A stretch of DNA of 64,000 bases from Kribbella kalugense (lineage in GTDB: Bacteria > Actinomycetota > Actinomycetes > Propionibacteriales > Kribbellaceae), in assembly GCF_004365875.1 (NCBI RefSeq), contig NZ_SODF01000001.1, forward strand, positions 3,472,001-3,536,000, given 5' to 3'. Shown here piece by piece: positions 41,759-49,263 of this stretch (within the stretch, counting starts at the first letter, position 1; each line of letters begins with the position of its first letter). The notes under the pieces were generated by a model, which was given only the letters and a program-made list of their open reading frames with translations, was not told the DNA's origin and searched no databases. Position numbers and translations under genes: made by a program.

Positions 41759-41784
41759 GAGGAGGGCTTCCCTGAGCCCTCCTC
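41759..41784 (+). terminator. Hairpin between MMPL and small gene
   Basis: GAGGAGGGCT and AGCCCTCCTC pair perfectly over 10 bp around a 6-base loop. It lies 68 bases after the MMPL stop and 20 bases before the next start, so it could be a terminator or a leader structure hiding part of the small gene's ribosome region. Confidence 0.55.
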
Positions 41785-41804
41785 GATCGCTGAAGGACCG
41801 TTCG

Positions 41805-42146
41805 ATGGCCAGCTTGGCGAGTTACCGGACCTTGTACGTGACGGCTGTTGGGCTGGACGGAGAGCCCGACCTCGCGCACATTGCCGCCGTACGGTGGGAT
41901 CCCGGCAGCCTGGATCCCGAGGAGTCGTCGCTCGCAGACTTTGTCCGCTGGCTCGACCAGGGCGCCGGCCGTGCGTTCGTACGACGGGCTGACGGAACAC
42001 GTGGTCCGCAGGTCCGGGTGGGCGCCGACGGCTCGCGGCGCTACCTACGCAGCCGCGCCGACGAGGTCTCCGAGCAGGACGAACTACTTCTCCTACCGGC
42101 CTGGCAACTCCACAGGCCCACCAAGAGACATTCCATCTTCCGCTAG
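41805..42146 (+). CDS. Small conserved-looking protein, possibly DUF3892-like
   Basis: A 113-residue protein starting MASLASYRTLYVTAVGLDGE. The segment GTRGPQVRVGADGSRRYLRSRADEVSEQDELLLLP resembles small actinobacterial DUF3892-type proteins, but this is a weak match from memory. It is preceded by GAAGGA and ends convergent with the MFS gene 9 bases away. No signal peptide or membrane segment. Function unknown. Confidence 0.6.
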   Translation: MASLASYRTLYVTAVGLDGEPDLAHIAAVRWDPGSLDPEESSLADFVRWLDQGAGRAFVRRADGTRGPQVRVGADGSRRYLRSRADEVSEQDELLLLPAWQLHRPTKRHSIFR

Positions 42147-42155
42147 GGCGGTGGT

Positions 42156-43391
42156 CTAGCCCGCGGCGTGGCGGGAGCGGCTCATGATGGCTATGCCGAT
42201 GGTGGCTACGACGCCGTAGAGGGCCGGGGCGAGGAAGACGTGCGGCAGGCCGAGTACGGCCACGCCGAGGCCGCCGGTCAGACCGCCGAGCGCGCTGGCG
42301 ATCGCGGTGGAACTCATGAAGATTGCTGAGGCTGTCGCGACGGCTTCGGGGAGCAGTCGTTGGGCGACGATGATTCCCAGGCCGGCGAAGACACCCCACA
42401 CTCCGCCCATGAGTACTTGTCCGGCGAACATGCCGATCGCGCTGCCGGTCAGGGCGAAGCAGAGATTGGCTCCTACGCCAAAGGCGGCGGCAAGGACCAT
42501 CAAGCGCATCATGCCGATCCGGCGCGCGACAACCACGGCCACCGGCATCAGGATCAGTTCTATGAACGGTTGAATGCCGATCACCGCGCCGCTGATTGCC
42601 GTCGGCAGGTGGAGGTCGTTGTGCATGTAGATCGTGAGATAGCCGTACTTGATCGGCTCCCCGGCGTAGACGAGCACGTACAGGCCGGTGAAAGTCAGCA
42701 AGGGCAACATGGCTCGCGTTGCCGGGCGTTCGCTGCGGCGTTCGGACGGCACTTGCTCCTGCTGCGGCTCTGCCGAGCGGACGCTGGTGAAGCCCATTGG
42801 GATGATCTGGGCGAGGGTGCACAACGCAGTGGCGAAGAACATCGCGCGCGGCCCGGCGGCGGTGGCCAGCAGCGAGCCTGCGACCGGACCCACGATCCAA
42901 CCGGCCGTCAACGCCATCCGCACGATCGAGACGATCCCGTCGCCGACCGGGGTGGCGGTCGCCTGCAAGTCGTCATGGACCGCCGCGAACAGTTGCGACC
43001 CGGCTGCGCCGGAGAAGGCCAGGATCACGGCGCTGATCACGAACGGCATCCACACCTGGTGCGACAGGGCCATCGCTGTCCAGCCGACGAATCCCGCCAC
43101 GGCCGCCAGCCGGAAGAGCCCGAGCCGTTTCCCGGTACGGTCCGAGCGTGCGCCGACGAAGTACCCGGCGATCGGGGCGGTGATGCTGGTCAGGTAGTAC
43201 AGACCGGCCACGGTCAGTGAGACGTGCAGCTCGTCGACCAGGAACAGAGTGATCTGCGGCGCGGCCGCTGAGATGCCCAGCCCGGACAGGAACAGCGCGA
43301 TGGTCGCTCCGCGGTAGAGCGGTGAGTTCCAGACGGTACGCAGCGCGGACGGTGTGGCCGTGACGCCGTCGGCGGCGACTGCTCGTGACAA
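42156..43391 (-). CDS. MFS transporter, sugar-efflux (SET)-like
   Basis: A 411-residue major facilitator with about 12 hydrophobic helices and MFS motif A GARSDRTGKR between helices 2 and 3. The start ATIALFLSGLGISAAAPQITLFLVDELHVS and the YYLTSITAPIAGYFVGARSDR block resemble the sugar efflux (SetA) group. The gene appears to start with TTG at 43391 (TTGTCACGAGCA), with GGGGGA upstream; no ATG or GTG is available before the first helix. Its promoter has an inverted repeat in the spacer. Substrate uncertain. Confidence 0.9.
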   Translation of the reverse strand: MSRAVAADGVTATPSALRTVWNSPLYRGATIALFLSGLGISAAAPQITLFLVDELHVSLTVAGLYYLTSITAPIAGYFVGARSDRTGKRLGLFRLAAVAGFVGWTAMALSHQVWMPFVISAVILAFSGAAGSQLFAAVHDDLQATATPVGDGIVSIVRMALTAGWIVGPVAGSLLATAAGPRAMFFATALCTLAQIIPMGFTSVRSAEPQQEQVPSERRSERPATRAMLPLLTFTGLYVLVYAGEPIKYGYLTIYMHNDLHLPTAISGAVIGIQPFIELILMPVAVVVARRIGMMRLMVLAAAFGVGANLCFALTGSAIGMFAGQVLMGGVWGVFAGLGIIVAQRLLPEAVATASAIFMSSTAIASALGGLTGGLGVAVLGLPHVFLAPALYGVVATIGIAIMSRSRHAAG

Positions 43392-43426
43392 GGCGGGTCC
43401 CCCAGGGGTCGAGCTCAGACGCGGAA

Positions 43427-43455
43427 ACCGTATCTTCGAACAATTCGAACGTCAA
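43427..43455 (-). promoter_or_regulatory. MFS promoter with operator in its spacer
   Basis: On the minus strand TTGACG (43450-43455), 17 bases, and TACGGT (43427-43432) form a promoter. The palindrome TTCGAATTGTTCGAA (43435-43449) fills the spacer, a layout suited to repression. The regulator is unknown; the nearby LysR gene is one candidate. Confidence 0.6.
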
Positions 43456-43487
43456 CGATGTTCATATGTTGGTCTGGACGTGTTCGA

Positions 43488-44369
43488 TTAGACCCGCTGG
43501 ACAGCGATGAGGCGGGAGAGGAAGAGGTTCAGCGCTGGTGAGGTGTTGGACTTGCTGTAGCCGACGGCGATCTCGATGGTGGGCGCCTCGCCCTCCAGGG
43601 GGCGGCTGACGACGGAGGGCGGCAGGAGGTTCTCGGCGTACGCCGGCATCAGCGACAGCCCACCTGTGGACGCGACCAAGGACATGGCCATCGCCAAGTT
43701 GTCGACGCCGTGATCCCAACGGACTTCGACGCCCGCGCGACGGAAGTACTCCTCGGTGACGGCGCGCAGCACCGTGGCCTTGTTCGAACCACCGATGAAG
43801 GTCTGGCCGGCGAAATCCTGCGGGCGTACGGCGTGCCGCGCGGCGAGCCGATGATCGCTCGGCAGCAGCGCGACGAGCGGCTCCCGGTCGACCACGACGT
43901 ACTCGAGGTCGTAGCCCGGCTCGCGGCGCAGGAAGGCGACATCGACCCGGCCGCGGGCGACCGCTTCGGCGAGGTCCGGCGAGTAGTCGCTGGAGATCGT
44001 CACGTCGAGGTTCGGCAGCTCGTCGTGCAGCACTTTCATTGCGCGCGGCAACCAATTCATCTCGTGCCCGGTCTGGAAACCGATGGCCAGCGTCTTGCGT
44101 GCGGGCTGCGCCGCCCGGCGAGCCGCTTCGACGGCGGCGTCGACCTGCATCAGCGCCAGCCGGGCGTGATCGAGGAACCCTCGGCCCGCGGCGGTCAGCT
44201 CGACACCGTGCACACTGCGCGCGAGCAGCTCGACCCCGACCTCCTTCTCCAGGTCCCGGATCTGTCGGCTGAGCGACGGCTGGGAGGTGTGCAGCCGCCG
44301 CTGGGCCGCCTCGGTCAGACTGCCGGCCTCGGCGACGGCGACGAGGTACCGAAGGTGTCGCAGCTCCAT
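43488..44369 (-). CDS. LysR-family regulator
   Basis: A 293-residue LysR regulator. The helix-turn-helix is at the N-terminus (MELRHLRYLVAVAEAGSLTEAAQRRLHTSQPSLSRQIRDLE) and an effector-binding domain follows (LAIGFQTGHEMNWLPRAMK, GRVDVAFLRREPGYDLEYVVVDREPLVALLP). It is divergent from an SDR-hydrolase pair. The partly inverted repeat at 44421-44445 is its likely binding site. Confidence 0.93.
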   Translation of the reverse strand: MELRHLRYLVAVAEAGSLTEAAQRRLHTSQPSLSRQIRDLEKEVGVELLARSVHGVELTAAGRGFLDHARLALMQVDAAVEAARRAAQPARKTLAIGFQTGHEMNWLPRAMKVLHDELPNLDVTISSDYSPDLAEAVARGRVDVAFLRREPGYDLEYVVVDREPLVALLPSDHRLAARHAVRPQDFAGQTFIGGSNKATVLRAVTEEYFRRAGVEVRWDHGVDNLAMAMSLVASTGGLSLMPAYAENLLPPSVVSRPLEGEAPTIEIAVGYSKSNTSPALNLFLSRLIAVQRV

Positions 44370-44420
44370 CGCGCTCCCATGCTCGCGGGGTATGCCCCCA
44401 CCCTACAAAGTCTTTTTCAT

Positions 44421-44445
44421 TTCAACTAGACGCGCCTAGCTTGAA
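44421..44445. promoter_or_regulatory. Inverted repeat, likely LysR site
   Basis: TTCAA-CTAG at 44421-44429 and CTAG-C-TTGAA at 44436-44445 form a near-symmetric 25-base element between the LysR and SDR genes, 47 bases before the SDR start. Near-symmetry with one extra base is usual for LysR sites. Confidence 0.5.
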
Positions 44446-44491
44446 GAGGTCTTCCATACCTCGTACGTCATACCTCACAGGAGTTCACGCT

Positions 44492-45241
44492 ATGTCCGAC
44501 AAGCAGGTAGTTCTGATCACCGGCGGCCTCACCGGTATCGGCAGAGCCAGTGCCATCGCCTTCGCCACCCTGGGCGCGAACGTGGTCGTCGCCGGTCGGC
44601 GCGACGCGGCCGGCAAGACGCTCGCCGAGGAACTACGCTCACTCGGCGCCGAGGCCGAGTTCGTCAACACCGACGTACGCCGGGAGGACGACGTCCGCGC
44701 CCTGGTCGACCGGACGGTCGAACTGTTCGGCCGCCTCGATGTCGCGGTGAACAACGCCGGCACCGAAGGCCGTCCCAGCCCGATCACGGATCAGACCGCG
44801 CAGACGTACGCCGACACGTTCGACACGAACGTCCTCGGCGTGATCCTGAGCATGAAGCACGAGGTCCGCGTCATGCAGGCGCAAGGCTCCGGGAGCATCG
44901 TCAACATCTCCTCGACCTACGGGCACGAGGGCGCGGCCGGCGCCGCCGTCTACGTCGCTAGCAAGCACGCTGTCGAAGGCATCACCAAGTCGGTAGCGCT
45001 GGAGGTCGCCGGATCCGGAATCCGCGTGAACGCGGTGGCACCGGGACCCACCGACACCGGCATGCTGACCCGCTTCACCGGTACGCCGGAGAACAAGGCT
45101 GCTCTCGTGACCGAGGTTCCGATGCGCCGACTCGGCCTGCCGAAGGAGCTCGCCGACGCGATCGTCTACATCGCGTCGGAACGGGCGTCGTACATCACCG
45201 GCCACATCCTCAACGTCGACGGCGGCCACTCCGCCAACTGA
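44492..45241 (+). CDS. Short-chain dehydrogenase/reductase
   Basis: A 249-residue classical SDR. The cofactor loop is TGGLTGIG (10-17), NNAG is at 87-90, the catalytic Ser is in NISSTYG, and Y154/K158 form YVASK. LNVDGGHSAN ends the protein. The Arg-rich VVAGRRD after strand 2 suggests NADP. Start at MSDKQVVLITGG, preceded by AGGAG. Divergent from LysR and followed 25 bases later by the broken hydrolase gene. Substrate unknown. Confidence 0.93.
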   Translation: MSDKQVVLITGGLTGIGRASAIAFATLGANVVVAGRRDAAGKTLAEELRSLGAEAEFVNTDVRREDDVRALVDRTVELFGRLDVAVNNAGTEGRPSPITDQTAQTYADTFDTNVLGVILSMKHEVRVMQAQGSGSIVNISSTYGHEGAAGAAVYVASKHAVEGITKSVALEVAGSGIRVNAVAPGPTDTGMLTRFTGTPENKAALVTEVPMRRLGLPKELADAIVYIASERASYITGHILNVDGGHSAN

Positions 45242-45266
45242 TCCCTTCCAGCAAAGGAATCCCGCT

Positions 45267-46104
45267 ATGCACACGCACGACACCGCGCCGACGCGGTTCG
45301 TCGACAGCAACGGCGTACGGTTCGCCTGCCGGCGCTTCGGTAGCCCTGCCGGTACGCCGATCGTGTTGCTCCAGCACTTCATGGGCAACCTCGACAACTA
45401 CGACCCTGCGATCACCGACCCACTCGCCGCCGGCCGCGAAGTGATCCTCACCGACAACGCCGGGGTCGGACTGAGCAGCGGTACGGCGCCTGACACCGTG
45501 GCCGGAATGGCAAAGGACATGGCCTCGCTCGTCGACGCTCTCAACCTCGAGCGGGTCGATCTCTTCGGCTTCTCGATGGGAGGCTACGTCGCCCAGCAGC
45601 TCGCGGTCGATCGACCCGACCTCGTTCGCCGACTGATTCTGGTGGGCACCGGACCGCGCGGCGGAGAGGGCATGGGCAGCCTCGCGCCGGACGTCGCGCC
45701 GCTGTTCGGGAAGGTCTACGATCCGCAGGATCTGATGTGGCTTCCGATCTTCTTCTCGCCGTCGAAGTCGAGCCAGGCCGCGGGCCGCCGCTTCCTGGAG
45801 CGCATCCGCGCACGGACCGAGGATCGGGATGTTCCGGTCTCGGACACGACGGTCGCGGCCCATCTCGCGGCCGCACGCGCCTGGGGAGCGGCCGCCCGCG
45901 GCAGCTATCTCGAGCAGATCCCGCACCCGACGTTGGTTGTCAACGGCAACAACGACATCGTTTGTCGCCACCGTCAACTCGTACATCCTGCAGCAGAACC
46001 TGCCTAACGCAGAACTGATCCTCTACCCCGACTCCAACCACGGATCGCACTTCCAGCACACCGCCTCCTTCGTCAACTCCTTGAGCAACTTCCTCGACCG
46101 CTAG
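45267..46104 (+). pseudogene. Alpha/beta hydrolase with a +1 frameshift near its 3' end
   Basis: An alpha/beta hydrolase of about 278 residues if read through a frameshift. Frame 1 (45267-46007) carries the nucleophile Ser103 in GFSMGGYVAQ and the acid D230 in VVNGNNDIV, then runs into an unrelated tail and a stop. The expected continuation, ATVNSYILQQNLPNAEL then YPDSNHGSHFQ with the catalytic His, is in another frame and stops at 46104. The junction is at the TTT run 45961-45963: one extra T would explain it. The normal copy would be a non-haem haloperoxidase or esterase-like enzyme acting with the SDR. It is either a real lesion, a sequencing error, or (less likely) programmed slippage. 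Confidence 0.8.
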
Positions 46105-46145
46105 AGCCCTTGTGGCCGGCCACTTCGGTGGCCGGCCGCCGGGCT
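46105..46145. terminator. Bidirectional hairpin terminator with TTCG loop
   Basis: GGCCGGCCAC (46114-46123), a TTCG loop and GTGGCCGGCC (46128-46137) form a perfect 10-bp stem. AGCCC/GGGCT (46105-46109 and 46141-46145) extend it. It lies exactly between the convergent hydrolase and LLM stops. Confidence 0.8.
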
Positions 46146-46147
46146 TG

Positions 46148-47089
46148 TTACTGGATGAACTCCTTGGCGAAGCGGCGGATGGTGTCGACCTTCAAGGCGT
46201 CTTGGAAGCCGACGATGAGTTCGTCGACGCCGGCGCGTTCGTAGCCCCCGAGCCGTTCGCGGATGGTGTCGATCGTGCCGACCAGCCCGTAGGACCCGAG
46301 GTCGCCGGGGAACACCATCGGCGCCCAGGGCGGCACCGCGGCGCGGGCCTCGTCGTCGGTGTCGGCGATGATGCAGTACGACGTCGCCGTCTTGGTGATC
46401 GACGCGAGATCACGCCCGACGGCCGTGCAGTGCTGGGCGAGTACGTCGTACTTGTGGGCGATCACCTCCGGCGATTCCTGGATGTTGCACAGGTCGCCGT
46501 ACTTCGCGACCAGCTTGAGGGTCACCTTCTCGCCGCCACCGGCGAGCATCACCGGGACGTGTGGCGCCTGTACGCCGGCCGGCTGGTTGACGACACCGGA
46601 TGTCTCGAAGTACTTGCCCTTGAACGTGGTCGACTCGTTCGCCCACATCGAGTGGATGATCTGCAGGGCCTCCTCGAGGCGCTTCAGGCGTTCGCCCGCA
46701 GACGGGAAGTCGTAGCCGAAGGCGTGGTACTCGTCCTCGTACCAACCGGCGCCGATGCCGAAGGTCAATCGGCCGCCGGCGATCACGTCCAGGGTCGACG
46801 CCATCTTCGCGAGCAGCGCCGGGTTTCGGTACCCGTTGCCGGTGACCAGCTGGCCAAGACGAATCCGCTGCGTCTCCCGGGCCAGCGCCGACAACGTGGT
46901 CCAGACCTCGAACACGTAAGCGCCGGGCGGGCCGAACGGGACGAAGTGGTCCGGAGCCCAGATCGTCGCGAACCCAGTCTCGTCGGCGGCCACCGCCAAC
47001 TCCCGGATCCGCTCGAACGCAGCCACGGGATCCGTGTAGCCGTAGAACTCCTGGGTCGTGCCGGTAGGGATGTACAGGCTGAGCTTCAC
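46148..47089 (-). CDS. LLM-class F420-dependent oxidoreductase
   Basis: A 313-residue luciferase-like oxidoreductase. TIWAPDHFVPFG, RIRLGQLVTGNGYRNPALLAKMASTLDVIAGGRLTFGIGAGWYEDEY and GGGEKVTLKLVAKYGDLCN are standard F420-type LLM blocks. The GTG at 47089 (VKLSLYIPTG) is preferred since AGAGGA precedes it; the open frame extends 18 codons further without a site. Such enzymes use cofactor F420, which is common in actinobacteria. Substrate unknown. It lies 75 bases after the DHFR-like gene on the same strand. Confidence 0.92.
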   Translation of the reverse strand: MKLSLYIPTGTTQEFYGYTDPVAAFERIRELAVAADETGFATIWAPDHFVPFGPPGAYVFEVWTTLSALARETQRIRLGQLVTGNGYRNPALLAKMASTLDVIAGGRLTFGIGAGWYEDEYHAFGYDFPSAGERLKRLEEALQIIHSMWANESTTFKGKYFETSGVVNQPAGVQAPHVPVMLAGGGEKVTLKLVAKYGDLCNIQESPEVIAHKYDVLAQHCTAVGRDLASITKTATSYCIIADTDDEARAAVPPWAPMVFPGDLGSYGLVGTIDTIRERLGGYERAGVDELIVGFQDALKVDTIRRFAKEFIQ

Positions 47090-47164
47090 CTGAGGTCCTC
47101 TCGATGACGTCTGATCGCGCCCCGGCAAGACGGGGTCGCTCACTGAGAAAGACCACGCACCACC

Positions 47165-47728
47165 TCAAAAGGAATCGCGCGGGCGGTACGTGAGGCTGGC
47201 CAGGCCGGGGTCATCACCTTGCCCCGCCCGCACCAGGTCCCAGCGAAGTTGCTCCGAACCGTCACGGAACAGGGGCATGCCGCTCGGCACGAAGACGGGT
47301 ACGACGGTGAGCGTCAGCTCGTCCACCAGGCCGGCGTCCACGAGCGTCTGCCCGAACCGACCGTGGCCGTAGACAACGAGATCTTTGCCACCGGCATCCT
47401 TCAGCGCTTGGACGCCCTCGGCAACATCACCTGGGATCACTGTCGTGTTGTTCCACTCGGCATCAACCAAGGTCGACGAGAAGACGTACTTCGGCATCCG
47501 GTTGAGCGCGTCGGCGTACGGCCCGGTCGCGGCCGGCCACTGCCGAGCGAAGATCTCATAGGTCCTCCGCCCCATCAGAAACGCGTCGCTTCCCTCGAGG
47601 ACAGCCAACGAGTGCGCCGCACTGCCCGCCCCGAAATAGGGCCCGGCCCACGCCATCGGCTCACTGACAACCCCGTTAAGAGAAACAAGCACCGACTGCA
47701 CAAGCCGGCGCCCACTGTTTTCAGTCAT
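47165..47728 (-). CDS. Dihydrofolate reductase/RibD C-terminal-like protein
   Basis: A 187-residue protein of the bacterial bifunctional deaminase-reductase C-terminal (RibD_C/DHFR-like) family: LVQSVLVSLNGVVSE, GSDAFLMGRRTYEIFARQWP, KYVFSSTLVDAEWNNTTVI and LVVYGHGRFGQTLVDAGLVDELTLTVVPVFVPSG. Members are stand-alone NADPH-dependent reductases of unknown substrate, common in actinobacteria. It may share a transcript with the LLM gene downstream. Confidence 0.9.
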   Translation of the reverse strand: MTENSGRRLVQSVLVSLNGVVSEPMAWAGPYFGAGSAAHSLAVLEGSDAFLMGRRTYEIFARQWPAATGPYADALNRMPKYVFSSTLVDAEWNNTTVIPGDVAEGVQALKDAGGKDLVVYGHGRFGQTLVDAGLVDELTLTVVPVFVPSGMPLFRDGSEQLRWDLVRAGQGDDPGLASLTYRPRDSF

Positions 47729-47764
47729 ACCAAAGAGACCATGGCAAAGCCGAAAGGAATCGCT

Positions 47765-49183
47765 CTAGCCCGCTTTCAGGTCGAGGCCGATGCCGGATGG
47801 GGCGAGCAGGACCATTTGGTTGTGGTCGATGGTGTAGGTGACCGCGGACCCGAGAGTGCTCAGCATCACGGCCTCTATCTCGGCCGTTTCGCCGGTGCAG
47901 GTGTGGTCGGTGGTGGCGACGCTGCTGAAGATCAGTTCCGTGTTGGTGCGCCTGAAAGTGCCGGACATTTCATTGCAACCGGTCCAACCGGTTAGGCGGT
48001 CGCCGTCGAAGGAGATCCATGCCTGCTCGGCCCGATAGCGGTGCTGGCGCGCGTCGGCGTTGGTGATGGTGGTGACGACGTTCCACCTGATCCCGTCGAG
48101 CGGGAAGTCCGGTTCGGCGACCTTCTTGTCGAGCAGCGTGATCGTCGTACTGCCTGAGGTGAGGGTGAGCTCGTCGCCATTCAGCTGCCAGGTGGGTTTG
48201 CTCGTCAGGAACAGCCTCAACCATTCGTCCTGGGCCAGCATCGGCGGCCTGCCGCCCCTCTCGGTGCCGCCGAGTCCGTTGATCCACAGCCTCCCGTTCG
48301 CCAGTAGTTCGCCCGCAGCGACGGCGGTGCCCATCCGGTTGCAACCGGCGTACGCCCTCACGACGTCGTACACCCGCGGCTCGCCCTCGTTCTTGTTGGG
48401 CCCTCGGAAGAACTCCAGCCGGATCCGCGTGTCCGGCAGCAACGACCCGCCAGTCACTGCGGTCGACAGATAGGTCTCGCCCAGCGGCGTACTGGTCGAC
48501 GGGTCCAGGGCGGAGATCGTGGATTTGAACTCGCGCAAACGGTCCAGGAGTACGTCGGGTCCGCCGGCCACCTGGTCCTGGATGCCGGATCGATGCAGGG
48601 TCAGCTGGCCGTCGGAGTCGACACGGATCATCGTGCTGGCTCCGTGTACGTCGGCCGGCTCACGGCGGTCGTCGGCGTCGATGATGCGTGTGTCGGCTGG
48701 GAACTGCGCGCGGGCTTCGGCGGCGGAGGCGGCCGGGGTCTCGCCGGTCCGGTTGGCGCTACTTCCGTACAGGAAGGGGAAGGTCGACCACAGCAGCGCC
48801 AGCCGACCCCAATATCCGTCGAAGAACACCACCCAGCCGTCCTGGACGGCTGGTGCCAGCCACTCGGGCATCGCCGGGTCCGACCGGATCGGCGCCAGTA
48901 CGGTGATTCGCTCGGCGAGAGCGAAATCGATCACCGCGAGGGCGTCGGCCCGCAGGTCGAGGAACTGAAACAGCTGATCGCGAGCGGCCTGCGAGTGCAC
49001 CGAGATCCCGACCGGCTGATCGGCGGGACGGCCCTTCAGGAGATTCACCGCACGGGCATCACGGCCCACCACGCCGTACGTCATCGGACTGGGGTTGGTC
49101 ACCACAACAGCCCCACCGCCGCGCAACACCTCGATCGCCCGAAGCTGCGCGCGATCGAACTCAGGCAAATCCGCCTCACTCAT
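47765..49183 (-). CDS. YrdC/Sua5-like domain fused to two META (HslJ-like) domains
   Basis: A 472-residue protein of unusual build. Residues ~10-205 resemble the YrdC/Sua5 fold of threonylcarbamoyl-AMP synthase: GGAVVVTNPSPMTYGVVG, LLKGRPADQPVGISVHS (basic substrate loop) and YGSSANRTGETPAASAAEA. Residues ~245-352 and ~358-470 are each META/HslJ-like, with YAGCNRMG (279-284 region) and WTGCNEMSGTF (400-410) as the family GCN signatures, and VATTDHTCTG before the last helix. META domains usually occur alone or in secreted proteins; there is no signal peptide here. The YrdC part may be degenerate and bind rather than make a nucleotide. Function unknown. It is divergent from an S33 peptidase gene. 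Confidence 0.8.
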   Translation of the reverse strand: MSEADLPEFDRAQLRAIEVLRGGGAVVVTNPSPMTYGVVGRDARAVNLLKGRPADQPVGISVHSQAARDQLFQFLDLRADALAVIDFALAERITVLAPIRSDPAMPEWLAPAVQDGWVVFFDGYWGRLALLWSTFPFLYGSSANRTGETPAASAAEARAQFPADTRIIDADDRREPADVHGASTMIRVDSDGQLTLHRSGIQDQVAGGPDVLLDRLREFKSTISALDPSTSTPLGETYLSTAVTGGSLLPDTRIRLEFFRGPNKNEGEPRVYDVVRAYAGCNRMGTAVAAGELLANGRLWINGLGGTERGGRPPMLAQDEWLRLFLTSKPTWQLNGDELTLTSGSTTITLLDKKVAEPDFPLDGIRWNVVTTITNADARQHRYRAEQAWISFDGDRLTGWTGCNEMSGTFRRTNTELIFSSVATTDHTCTGETAEIEAVMLSTLGSAVTYTIDHNQMVLLAPSGIGLDLKAG

Positions 49184-49263
49184 TCCCCAAGTATCAACCG
49201 GCGTTGTCGGGGGCTCAGGTCACGAAACGCTGGGGAAACAGGCGTGCCGATATCGATAGTGGC

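Noticed and set aside
45829..46104. A separate small gene for the 3' part of the hydrolase
   Set aside because: The protein sequence continues the hydrolase fold and supplies its catalytic His, so it is the same gene after a frameshift.
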